Positions 8,669 through 16,523 of a stretch of 64,000 nt of DNA are shown in pieces; position 1 is the stretch's first letter, and each line of letters begins with the position of its first letter. The stretch lies in contig CAPQCU010000010.1 in assembly GCA_948684385.1 (NCBI GenBank), forward strand, positions 7,948 through 71,947, in the 5' to 3' direction. The translations under genes were made by a program, and so were the position numbers. The DNA comes from an uncultured bacterium. GTDB lineage: Bacteria; Cyanobacteriota; Vampirovibrionia; Gastranaerophilales; Gastranaerophilaceae. The notes beneath the pieces are model-generated. The model was given only the letters and a program-made list of their open reading frames with translations. It had not been told where the DNA came from and ran no database searches.

Positions 8669-8674
8669 ATTATT

Positions 8675-9334
8675 ATGAAAATTTTCAATAATTCTAATTT
8701 TTCACAAAATAATCAAACTTTCACTTCGCGAAATTCTGTTATCAGGCGTGCTGATGACATTGCAAGAAGAATTAATAAAGTGTATCCTAGGATTTCTTCT
8801 TCAAATGTTGAGGATAGAATGATGGAAAGAGGATTTGAAAAAGAGTTAGCAGCACCTATAAGATTTAAACTAATGCATTTACGGTACAGAGTAAATATGA
8901 ATATAAAAGCTGCAAAATCTTACCTTGAAAAAATAAAGGTTTTACCTGATGCAGTTCTGGATATGAAAGTCGGAAATTGTGCAGAATCTGCAGAGCTTGC
9001 TGCTCTTGCTGCTAAAGTGAACGGGATAAAGAACTTTTCAATCAGATCAGTGCGTGGTTCTGACGATGTGGACTTTGATCATGATGTAGTGTATGTTCGA
9101 GATAGGAAACCTTATATCATTGATGCCTGGTTAGGGTTTGCTGATTATCTTGATGGCGCGCTTGAGAGATTTAAAAAGGATTTTGGCTGTCATTTTGATA
9201 TGAATGATGATACAAAAGTTTTCTTTTTACCATATTTTTATAATTATGAACCGATGAATTGTTTGGACAATTTATCAGAACAAACTTTAAGACGAATATT
9301 TCCGGAATTGATTGTTGATAAGAAACAGTCTTGA
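8675..9334 (+). CDS. Putative papain/transglutaminase-like enzyme with FTS peptide
   Basis: 219 aa. The N-terminus is Asn/Ser/Gln-rich with TFTS at 15-18. The core has GNCAESAELAALAAKVNG (Cys102), DFDHDVVYV (His136) and YIIDAWLGFADY (Asp150, Trp152). This Cys-His-Asp order and the GNCxE / DHxxV / IDxW surroundings are those of papain-like and transglutaminase-like hydrolases, including bacterial protease and deamidase effectors. Activity and target are inference. The ATG at 8675 is chosen because the open frame upstream runs through tRNA-Gly and its terminator. No Shine-Dalgarno is evident. It is 15 nt upstream of the membrane glycosyltransferase gene. Confidence 0.7.
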   Translation: MKIFNNSNFSQNNQTFTSRNSVIRRADDIARRINKVYPRISSSNVEDRMMERGFEKELAAPIRFKLMHLRYRVNMNIKAAKSYLEKIKVLPDAVLDMKVGNCAESAELAALAAKVNGIKNFSIRSVRGSDDVDFDHDVVYVRDRKPYIIDAWLGFADYLDGALERFKKDFGCHFDMNDDTKVFFLPYFYNYEPMNCLDNLSEQTLRRIFPELIVDKKQS

Positions 9335-9349
9335 TGTTAAAATTTTTTA

Positions 9350-10756
9350 ATGAATGATAAAAAGAATTTTGTTTATTATATTGTAATTCTTATACTTTTT
9401 GTTTTAGCTGTTTTCTTAAGAACAAAACTTTATTTAACAAACGATATTTTTTCAGACGATGAATGCCGGCTTGCTTTGAGTCTTTTAAATTCCGGCTCGA
9501 TTTTTTATCTCGGATTTGCACAGTCTGCACCTCCATTGCTTGTTCTTTTGTCAAAAATTATTACAAGCATATTTGGTTTTACGGAACATGCTGCAAAATT
9601 TATTCCTTATGTAGCGGGGCTTGGAAGTGTTTATTTCTTCTATAAAGTTTGTGCTAAATACTTAAACTCACGTATTGCAATTATTGCAGGACTTTTTGTC
9701 TTCGCTGTTAGCCAGCCTCTGGTTTCTTTTTCTGCTATTTTTAAACAATATTCTCTTGATGTTTTAATTGCGCTTTTATGTTTATATTATTTGCCTCAAA
9801 TCAAAATTGCAGAACTTTCTCGTACAAAATTAGCAGCTCTCTTTGCCGGCATGTTGTTTTTACCGCTGATTTCACTTCCGTCTTTGTTTTTTATAGCGGC
9901 ATTTTTTGCAAATAATATTTTGAAAAATTGGAAGCGGGTTTTGATATTATTTTTACCGTTTTTAATTTTTATGGGAGTTTATTACTTAATAAGTCTTGCT
10001 CCTTCAAAAACGGACTTGTATCATTATTTCCCTGAATACTGGAATGAGGGGTTTTGGAATTTTTCTATAGGTGGATTTCTAAAAATTTTGGCTCTCAATA
10101 TAAGGTTTTATCTTTTACCTAATGATTTAACTCTTGCTTCAATTATCCTAATGTTCTGGGGAATTTGCATTTTTATTCGTGAAAAACAATATTTAATTTT
10201 ACTCGCATTTTTATTTGTTCTTCTATCATCGCTTTTAGGACTTTATCCTTTGAGTGGAAGAGTCGGGTTGTATGCGCTTCCGATGTTTTTGCTCTTTATT
10301 TTAAAACCTCTGGATGTAAAAAATAAGGCAGTGATTTTAGCGGGAATTTTGTTTATCTTAAGCTTTTGTAAATATAATTTTGCTTATTTTAAAAACTTAA
10401 CTAATCTTGATTATCTGGTTTCGTATTCACCTAAAAATCTTATGATTGATTTAAAGGAAAGATATAATCCCCAAAAAGATATTGTTCTTTGTAATTCTGC
10501 TTCTTCTCCAAGCTATTTGTTTTATGCTTCTAAATACGGATTTGAAACAGAAAATATTTATGAAATGCCGCTGGATTTTACGAAAGATTATTTAGACAAA
10601 TTAGAAAACGGGCATGGATACTGGTTTTATTTAATTAAAGATTACAACAGGGCGCAGGTTTTTCCTCAAATTTTTGATTGGCTTAAAGTGCAAAATGTAA
10701 AGTATACGAAACGCGAAAGAAATTCGTATTTAATTTATGTGGAGAAACAACTATGA
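9350..10756 (+). CDS. GT-C-type membrane glycosyltransferase (PMT/ArnT-like)
   Basis: 468 aa with about ten to twelve hydrophobic segments and a C-terminal soluble domain (from about residue 370). After the first membrane segment an acidic motif, FSDDECR, lies on the predicted periplasmic side, as in the first loop of dolichyl-phosphate-mannose-type (GT39/GT83) enzymes. It would transfer a sugar from a polyprenyl-phosphate donor at the outer face of the inner membrane; donor and acceptor are unknown. Its 3' end overlaps yraN by 4 nt (ATGA). Confidence 0.7.
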   Translation: MNDKKNFVYYIVILILFVLAVFLRTKLYLTNDIFSDDECRLALSLLNSGSIFYLGFAQSAPPLLVLLSKIITSIFGFTEHAAKFIPYVAGLGSVYFFYKVCAKYLNSRIAIIAGLFVFAVSQPLVSFSAIFKQYSLDVLIALLCLYYLPQIKIAELSRTKLAALFAGMLFLPLISLPSLFFIAAFFANNILKNWKRVLILFLPFLIFMGVYYLISLAPSKTDLYHYFPEYWNEGFWNFSIGGFLKILALNIRFYLLPNDLTLASIILMFWGICIFIREKQYLILLAFLFVLLSSLLGLYPLSGRVGLYALPMFLLFILKPLDVKNKAVILAGILFILSFCKYNFAYFKNLTNLDYLVSYSPKNLMIDLKERYNPQKDIVLCNSASSPSYLFYASKYGFETENIYEMPLDFTKDYLDKLENGHGYWFYLIKDYNRAQVFPQIFDWLKVQNVKYTKRERNSYLIYVEKQL

Positions 10757-11106
10757 CAAATATCTCTGTAGGCAAAAGAGGCGAAGAGCTTGCGGTTGAT
10801 TATCTTGTAAAAAACGGGTTCAAGATAATAGAGAGGAATAAAAGGTTTTCCCGTTTTTGTGAAATTGATATTATCGGAATTGATAAAGATACACTTGTGT
10901 TTGTTGAGGTCAAGACAAGAACTTCAAATATTTGCGGTCATCCTTTTGAAGCTATAACACGGGCAAAATTCCAGCATATAAGACAGGGCGCGTTGATGTA
11001 TTTGCAGGAAAATCCTGAGTATAAAAGGTTTAGGATTGACGCGATTTCTATTGTTTTAAAACCGAAAATAAAAATCGAACATCTAAAAAACATATCTTTA
11101 TGGTAA
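10753..11106 (+). CDS. yraN: YraN / UPF0102 nuclease-like protein
   Basis: 117 aa, typical length. GKRGEELAVDYLVKNGFKII at the N-terminus and CEIDIIGIDKDTLVFVEVKTR in the middle form the restriction-endonuclease-like fold core (E, D, EVK) of UPF0102; the usual GEID is CEID here. The biological role is unsettled (Holliday-junction-like nuclease suggested by fold). Start ATG overlaps the upstream stop. Downstream 85 bp carry two near copies of the GGGGTAAAT word before gatB. Confidence 0.88.
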   Translation: MTNISVGKRGEELAVDYLVKNGFKIIERNKRFSRFCEIDIIGIDKDTLVFVEVKTRTSNICGHPFEAITRAKFQHIRQGALMYLQENPEYKRFRIDAISIVLKPKIKIEHLKNISLW

Positions 11107-11191
11107 AATAGGGGTAAATAAAAACGGTTTGGAATAAAAACCACAAGTTAACTCTCTTCAAAGCGGGTAAATAATAAAGCGAGGAATAATT

Positions 11192-12637
11192 ATGACAGAT
11201 TTAAGAGATAAGTATGAAGTTGTTATCGGGCTTGAGGTTCACGCTCAGCTTAAAACAAAATCAAAAATATTTGCACCGGATTCAACTGAGTTTGGTAATG
11301 AACAGAACACACAAATCAGCCCTATTACTTTAGGTATGCCTGGAGTTTTACCTGTTCTGAACAAAGAATGTGTTAACATGGGTATTTTGTTGGGGCTTGC
11401 TTTGAATTGCGAAATCCCTTCAAGATGTAAGTTTGACAGAAAACAGTATTTCTATCCTGACCTTCCAAAAGGATATCAAATTTCTCAATACGATGAGCCG
11501 ATTTGTTTAAACGGTCATATCAATGTTAAAGGCAAGAGAATTGGTATTACAAGAGCTCATCTGGAAGAAGATGCAGGAAAGCTTGTTCACGTAGGTGCAG
11601 CAGGTATTAACGGAGCGACTTATTCGCTTGTTGACTTAAACAGGGCAGGCACTCCGCTTTTAGAAATCGTATCTGAGCCGGATATGCGCTCAAGCGAAGA
11701 AGCAAGAAACTATATGGAAGAACTTCGTGAAATCGTAAGATATTTAGGTGTTTGCGATGGTAACTTAGAAGAAGGTTCAATGAGATGTGACGCTAATATT
11801 TCAATTATGCCAAAAGGTTCTAAAGAATTCGGTACAAGAGCTGAAATTAAGAATGTAAACAGCTTCTCTGCACTTCAAAGAGCGATTGAATACGAAATCG
11901 ACAGACAAATTGAAATCGTAGAAGAAGGCGGTCAGGTTGTTCAGGAAACAAGACTTTGGGATGATAACCTTAAAGAAACCCGCTCAATGAGAGGTAAAGA
12001 GGATGCTCACGATTACAGATATTTCCCTGAACCGGATTTGATGCCTTTAGAAATTTCAAGAGAATGGGTTGAAGAAATCAGAGCCAAGATGCCTGAACTT
12101 CCGGAAGCTAAACGTCAGAGATATATGGGATTAGGCTTAAGCGAATATGATGCCTGTGTAATTGTTGAACAGATGCCTTTAGCACTTTTCTTTGATAAAG
12201 TGCTTGAGCTCGGCGCTAATCCTAAGATTGCGGTTAACTTCATGATGGGTGAAATTGCAGCTTATTTGAAAGAAAATAAAGTTGAAATTACAGAAACAAA
12301 GCTAACTCCTGAAGGACTTGCAGAGTTGATTTCTCTTATTGAAAAAGGAACAATTTCAAATAATATTGGTAAACAAATTCTTGTTGAAGATATGATTACA
12401 AAAGGTGAAAAACCTTCAGAAATAGTGGAAAAGAAAGGCTTGAGCCAGATTTCAGATGAAGGTGCGATTAAGGCAATTGTTGAAAAAATTGTAAACTCTC
12501 ACCCTAATGAAATTGAAGCTTACAGAAATGGTAAAACAAATCTTTTAGGCTTCTTTGTCGGTCAGGTAATGAAAGAAACTAAAGGAAGAGCTAACCCTAA
12601 AACGGTTAATGAACTGGTAAGACAAATTTTAGGATAA
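11192..12637 (+). CDS. gatB: Asp-tRNA(Asn)/Glu-tRNA(Gln) amidotransferase subunit B
   Basis: 481 aa, full length. Opens with YEVVIGLEVHAQLKTKSKIF, the GatB signature; the zinc and tRNA-kinase cradle follows (PDLPKGYQISQYDEPI), then the helical and C-terminal YqeY-like tail (residues about 330-481). It transfers ammonia from GatA to activated Glu/Asp on misacylated tRNA. GatA and GatC are not adjacent in this window. A gene for tRNA-Gln lies at 50060. GAGGAA precedes ATG. Confidence 0.96.
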   Translation: MTDLRDKYEVVIGLEVHAQLKTKSKIFAPDSTEFGNEQNTQISPITLGMPGVLPVLNKECVNMGILLGLALNCEIPSRCKFDRKQYFYPDLPKGYQISQYDEPICLNGHINVKGKRIGITRAHLEEDAGKLVHVGAAGINGATYSLVDLNRAGTPLLEIVSEPDMRSSEEARNYMEELREIVRYLGVCDGNLEEGSMRCDANISIMPKGSKEFGTRAEIKNVNSFSALQRAIEYEIDRQIEIVEEGGQVVQETRLWDDNLKETRSMRGKEDAHDYRYFPEPDLMPLEISREWVEEIRAKMPELPEAKRQRYMGLGLSEYDACVIVEQMPLALFFDKVLELGANPKIAVNFMMGEIAAYLKENKVEITETKLTPEGLAELISLIEKGTISNNIGKQILVEDMITKGEKPSEIVEKKGLSQISDEGAIKAIVEKIVNSHPNEIEAYRNGKTNLLGFFVGQVMKETKGRANPKTVNELVRQILG

Positions 12638-12639
12638 CA

Positions 12640-12671
12640 AAAAAAAGACGCTCAACAGGGCGTCTTTTTTA
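12640..12671. terminator. Bidirectional terminator
   Basis: AAAAGACGC / GCGTCTTTT with a 7-nt loop and T-runs on both strands, between convergent gatB and the HExxH gene. Confidence 0.85.
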
Positions 12672-13361
12672 TTTTGCGAAGAATGGTTTAAGCATATCAG
12701 CAAAAGGACCTTCGTATTTTTTATAAAGTTCCCATATTTCTTGAGGTAAAATTCTGCCGTTGGCTAAAGCTTCAAATGTACAGGCGACAAATTCACATGG
12801 TGAGGAAGATGCATATCCGTCAAGAGTTCTTTTTATTAACTTTAAGTTTGCCAGGTCATGGCGAAATTCGTTGAAAATAGAAAAATCTGTTACTTCTTCT
12901 GCTTGCATCTCGCTTAATTTTCCCATTCTGGCATAATTTTTAGACATAAGTTCATGATTATAATGAGCGATTTCGTGTGCCAGTGTAGATTCTATATTGT
13001 AAGAGGTATTCAAACTGATAACTCCTTCGCCGTATTCTCCGCTGTACTTTTGATTTTTGCATTTGTATGTTTCAATTCTTGGCGGAAAATTGATTTGCCC
13101 TCTTGTCATGTTATGAAGCCGGCACATTGTTCTAAGTATTCTGTTGCCATCGCTTGTGCTTATTATGCTTAAAAATGTGTTTGGAAAATTCAGCGCTGCA
13201 AATTGATGAATTTCTGCTAAATTTGCACATTTTTCGTATTTTAGGAAATTATAAGAGTATTCGAAACAATCGAGTTTATTTTTTGCCGGCAAGATACGAT
13301 TTATACCGGATTTCAGCTCCGCAGATACTGATTTTATATGTGGTAAAAAGTTTATTTTCAT
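12669..13361 (-). CDS. Putative zinc metallopeptidase (HExxH)
   Basis: 230 aa, no signal peptide. STLAHEIAHYNHELM gives HEIAH at residues 129-133; Glu190 in SSPCEFVACTFEAL is a candidate third zinc ligand with gluzincin-like spacing (57 residues). The N-terminal 20 residues (LPHIKSVSAELKSG) look like a weaker version of the short peptide in other tagged proteins. The upstream region has the A6T7 element, with the likely -10 ending 6 nt before ATG, so the mRNA may be leaderless. Substrate unknown. Confidence 0.72.
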   Translation of the reverse strand: MKINFLPHIKSVSAELKSGINRILPAKNKLDCFEYSYNFLKYEKCANLAEIHQFAALNFPNTFLSIISTSDGNRILRTMCRLHNMTRGQINFPPRIETYKCKNQKYSGEYGEGVISLNTSYNIESTLAHEIAHYNHELMSKNYARMGKLSEMQAEEVTDFSIFNEFRHDLANLKLIKRTLDGYASSSPCEFVACTFEALANGRILPQEIWELYKKYEGPFADMLKPFFAK

Positions 13362-13367
13362 ATTTTT

Positions 13368-13397
13368 TTAAAAAACCGTAAAAAAATTTTTTGTCAG
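13368..13397 (-). promoter_or_regulatory. A6T7-type promoter, probably leaderless
   Basis: Minus strand CTGACA, spacer of 18 nt containing A5T7ACGG, then TTTTAA, then 6 nt and ATG (13361). Confidence 0.5.
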
Positions 13398-13724
13398 GGC
13401 ATGCTTGCGTGTTTTTATTAAATTAGTGTTTCATTAACAATTAATATGGCTTTGGGATTTTGTCAAAAAAATACTTAGAAAAACATGCTAAAATCGTAAC
13501 AAAGTTTACAAAGTGGCAGCTTTAAAAAACCTTGTATCTATTGAGTTTAAGATTACCTCTCCTTCTTTGTGACGATTTGTGAATTTGTTGATTAGAATTG
13601 CTGTTTGAATTATCATTTAAATATAGGATTAGATTTGGGGCAGAGAATGTTATTCTCTAAATATAAGGAAAGCTGAAGAAGGAAATAGCTGACCTTAGTG
13701 TATGATTAGGAGGTCTTAAGGGTA
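13398..13724 (+). other. Long leader/intergenic region before nrdD
   Basis: About 330 bases without a gene. A perfect 7-bp stem (AGAGAAT / ATTCTCT, loop GTT) lies at 13642-13658, and AGCTGA occurs twice at 13672-13695 before AGGAGG. TGCTAAAAT near 13488 could be an extended -10. No known riboswitch consensus recognised. Confidence 0.4.
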
Positions 13725-15998
13725 ATGCAAAATAGTTTAAATAAGGAAGCAAATATAGTAGAATTTACCTCACCGGTGAAAAATGCTACCGATATGATTA
13801 AGGGCAGCGCTGTTTCTCCGATGTCGAAGATGGGAGATTTGCAGAAAACTGTTCAAATCACTCCTATAAAAACTTCTAATATATCTGTAATCAAAAAAGA
13901 CGGTACAAGAGAAGAGTTTGATAATAACAAAATTATAAACGCTGTAAAGAAGTCTGCAACAAGAATGCTTGTAGAACTTACAGATGTCGAATTGAAAGAA
14001 ATTTGCGATTTTGTAGATAATAATGTTGCCAGAATGAATAAAACAGAAGTTACAATTTCTGACATGCATAATCTGGTAGAAGGTGCTTTAGAGCACATTA
14101 ATCCAAATGTTGCGCACAGCTACAGAAACTATAGAAACTACAAACAGGATTTTGTACACATGTTGGACAAAGTTTATCAGGAATCTCAAAGAATTATGTA
14201 CATCGGCGATAAAGAAAATTCAAACGCCGATTCTACACTTGTTTCTACAAAACGTTCTTTGATTTTCAATGAGTTGAACAAAGAATTGTATAAAAAGTTC
14301 TTCTTAACAGTTGACGAACTTCAGGCAATCCGCGACGGCTATATTTATATTCACGATATGTCAGCAAGACGTGATACTATGAATTGCTGCTTATTTGACG
14401 TTGCTTCCGTTCTTAAAGGCGGTTTTGAAATGGGCAACCTCTGGTATAACGAACCTAAATCTTTAGATGTTGCGTTTGACGTTATCGGTGATATCGTAAT
14501 GGCTGCTGCAAGCCAGCAGTACGGCGGTTTTACTGTTGCAGAAGTTGATAAGATTTTAGCACCTTATGCAGAAAAAACATTTGAAAGACAAAACGAAAAA
14601 TACTTATGCTTAGGCTTGTCCTTTGAAAAAGCAAGAGAAGAAGCGATGAAAGATGTTCAAAAAGATTTTGAACAAGGGTTCCAGGGCTGGGAATACAAAT
14701 TTAATACAGTTGCATCTTCAAGAGGCGACTATCCGTTTATTACAGTATCAGCCGGCTTAGGTACTGAAGAGTATGAAAAAATGGCAACTCTCGCTATGCT
14801 TAAGATTAGAATGAACGGTCAGGGTAAAAAAGAATGCAAAAAACCGGTTCTTTTCCCTAAAATTGTATTCTTGTATGATGAAAATATTCATGGCGAAGGC
14901 AAAATTAGCCATGACTTATTCAAAGCCGGTATTGAATGCTCTAAAAAAGCTATGTATCCTGACTGGTTATCACTTTCAGGTGAAGGCTATGTTGCTTCTA
15001 TGTACAAAAAGTATGGTAAAGTTGTATCTCCGATGGGCTGCAGAGCGTTTCTTTCTCCTTGGTATGAAAGAGGCGGTATGAAGCCTGCTGATGAAAACGA
15101 CTCACCTATTTTCGTAGGTCGTTTTAATATTGGTGCAATAAGCTTACACCTTCCGATGATTTACGCTAAAGCTAAGAAAGAAAGTAAAGATTTCTACGAA
15201 GTTCTTGATTACTATATGGAGCTTATCAGAAAACTTCATATCAGAACTTACGATTATTTGGGCGAAATGAAAGCTTCCGTAAACCCTCTTGCTTACTGCG
15301 AAGGCGGTTTCCTTGGCGGTCATCTGGGTATTCACGATAAGATTAAACCTATTTTGAAATCTGCAACAGCTTCATTTGGTATCACAGCTTTAAACGAGCT
15401 GCAGCAGCTTCATAACGGCAAATCACTTGTTGAGGATGGTCAGTTTGCAATCGAAGTTATGGAATACATTAACAAGAAAGTTAACGAGTTTAAGGAAGAA
15501 GACGGCAACCTTTACGCGTTGTACGGAACTCCGGCTGAAAACTTATGCGGTTTGCAAGTTAAACAATTCCGTAAGAAGTTTGGTGTTGTAGCAAATGTTT
15601 CTGACAAATGCTATGTTTCAAACAGCTTCCACTGCCACGTAAGCGAAGATATTACGCCGATTGAAAAACAGGATTGTGAAAAACGTTTCTGGGATTTGAT
15701 GAACGGCGGAAAGATTCAGTACGTTAAGTATCCGCTTGATTACAATACGGAAGCGGTTGAAACTCTTGTTCACAGAGCGATGGATATGGGATTTTATGAA
15801 GGTGTAAACCTTTCACTTGCTTATTGTGATGATTGCGGTCACGAAGAGCTGAGCATGGATGTTTGCCCGAAATGCGGAAGCAAGAATTTAACTAAGATTG
15901 ACAGAATGAACGGATATCTTTCTTATTCAAGAGTTAAAGGTGACTCAAGACTTGCTGATCACAAGATGCAGGAAATTGCAGACAGAAAGTCTATGTAA
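13725..15998 (+). CDS. nrdD: Anaerobic (class III) ribonucleoside-triphosphate reductase
   Basis: 757 aa. An N-terminal ATP-cone (ISVIKKDGTREEFDNNKI, about residues 52-140) is followed by the ten-stranded barrel core (MNCCLFDVASVLKGGFEMGN; SQQYGGFT) and a C-terminal four-Cys zinc site (CDDC...CPKC). The glycyl-radical site is the Gly in NGYLSYSRVKGDSR near the C-terminus. It makes dNTPs under anoxia and needs the radical-SAM activase NrdG, which is not next to it: the next gene is a XRE regulator. Shine-Dalgarno AGGAGG and AAGGG lie upstream of ATG. Confidence 0.95.
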   Translation: MQNSLNKEANIVEFTSPVKNATDMIKGSAVSPMSKMGDLQKTVQITPIKTSNISVIKKDGTREEFDNNKIINAVKKSATRMLVELTDVELKEICDFVDNNVARMNKTEVTISDMHNLVEGALEHINPNVAHSYRNYRNYKQDFVHMLDKVYQESQRIMYIGDKENSNADSTLVSTKRSLIFNELNKELYKKFFLTVDELQAIRDGYIYIHDMSARRDTMNCCLFDVASVLKGGFEMGNLWYNEPKSLDVAFDVIGDIVMAAASQQYGGFTVAEVDKILAPYAEKTFERQNEKYLCLGLSFEKAREEAMKDVQKDFEQGFQGWEYKFNTVASSRGDYPFITVSAGLGTEEYEKMATLAMLKIRMNGQGKKECKKPVLFPKIVFLYDENIHGEGKISHDLFKAGIECSKKAMYPDWLSLSGEGYVASMYKKYGKVVSPMGCRAFLSPWYERGGMKPADENDSPIFVGRFNIGAISLHLPMIYAKAKKESKDFYEVLDYYMELIRKLHIRTYDYLGEMKASVNPLAYCEGGFLGGHLGIHDKIKPILKSATASFGITALNELQQLHNGKSLVEDGQFAIEVMEYINKKVNEFKEEDGNLYALYGTPAENLCGLQVKQFRKKFGVVANVSDKCYVSNSFHCHVSEDITPIEKQDCEKRFWDLMNGGKIQYVKYPLDYNTEAVETLVHRAMDMGFYEGVNLSLAYCDDCGHEELSMDVCPKCGSKNLTKIDRMNGYLSYSRVKGDSRLADHKMQEIADRKSM

Positions 15999-16007
15999 AT
16001 TGTTTTT

Positions 16008-16052
16008 AAGAAAGAGGGTGCGAAAACTTTGTTTTCGCACCCTCTTTCTTTG
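16008..16052 (+). terminator. Strong intrinsic terminator of nrdD
   Basis: About 18-bp stem around AGAGGGTGCGAAAAC with a 3-nt loop, ending in CTTTCTTTG. Confidence 0.85.
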
Positions 16053-16063
16053 TCAAAGAAATG

Positions 16064-16088
16064 GGCTTGTTGGTATAACCTACAAGCC
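16064..16088. other. Short perfect hairpin
   Basis: GGCTTGT / ACAAGCC with inner GG/CC pairs, just after the nrdD terminator and without a T-run. It could be a regulator site or a secondary terminator. The rest of the gap to 16245 shows nothing else clear. Confidence 0.4.
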
Positions 16089-16245
16089 AGTATGGATAGT
16101 TTAAACTTTATTTTTGTTCAACTAATAAATAATTTCCGGTATTATATCAATTTGTCAGATTTCATCCAATCTACTTTCTGAGAAAAAAATTAATGTTATA
16201 ATTGATATTGTAAGAACAGTATTAGCTTTGAAATAAGTTGGATAA

Positions 16246-16479
16246 ATGGGCAGAAAAACATTTAAATACGACAAAGTCTTAGTTAGAAAATTTGGTGAAA
16301 AGATATTACTTTTAAGAAAAAGGGCAGATATGAAACAGGATGAGCTTGCTTTTAAAGTTAATATTTCACCAAGTTATTTGAGTGCTATAGAACGCGGGGT
16401 TACGGATACTACTATTTCTACGGCAAAAAGGCTGTCAAAAGCATTAGATGTTTCACTATCTGAATTATTTACTTTTTAA
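16246..16479 (+). CDS. Small XRE-family regulator
   Basis: 77 aa, essentially one helix-turn-helix (GEKILLLRKRADMKQDELAFKVNISPSYLSAIERGVTD...ALDVSLSELF). There is no sensor domain. Start ATG 16246, weak ribosome site. It stands between nrdD and mnmG on the same strand. Target unknown. Confidence 0.85.
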   Translation: MGRKTFKYDKVLVRKFGEKILLLRKRADMKQDELAFKVNISPSYLSAIERGVTDTTISTAKRLSKALDVSLSELFTF

Positions 16480-16511
16480 ACCTCCCCCTTTTTATTTACC
16501 CTCCCTTGTAA

Positions 16512-16517
16512 TATAAT
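16512..16517 (+). promoter_or_regulatory. -10 box of probable leaderless mnmG promoter
   Basis: Perfect TATAAT ending exactly 6 nt before the mnmG ATG; no Shine-Dalgarno. Confidence 0.55.
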
Positions 16518-16523
16518 TAACTT

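Noticed and set aside
8549..8674. N-terminal extension of the C-H-D protein
   Set aside because: The open frame runs through tRNA-Gly and its terminator; the ATG at 8675 follows the promoter.
13398..13724. Cobalamin riboswitch upstream of nrdD
   Set aside because: No B12-box or matching stems.
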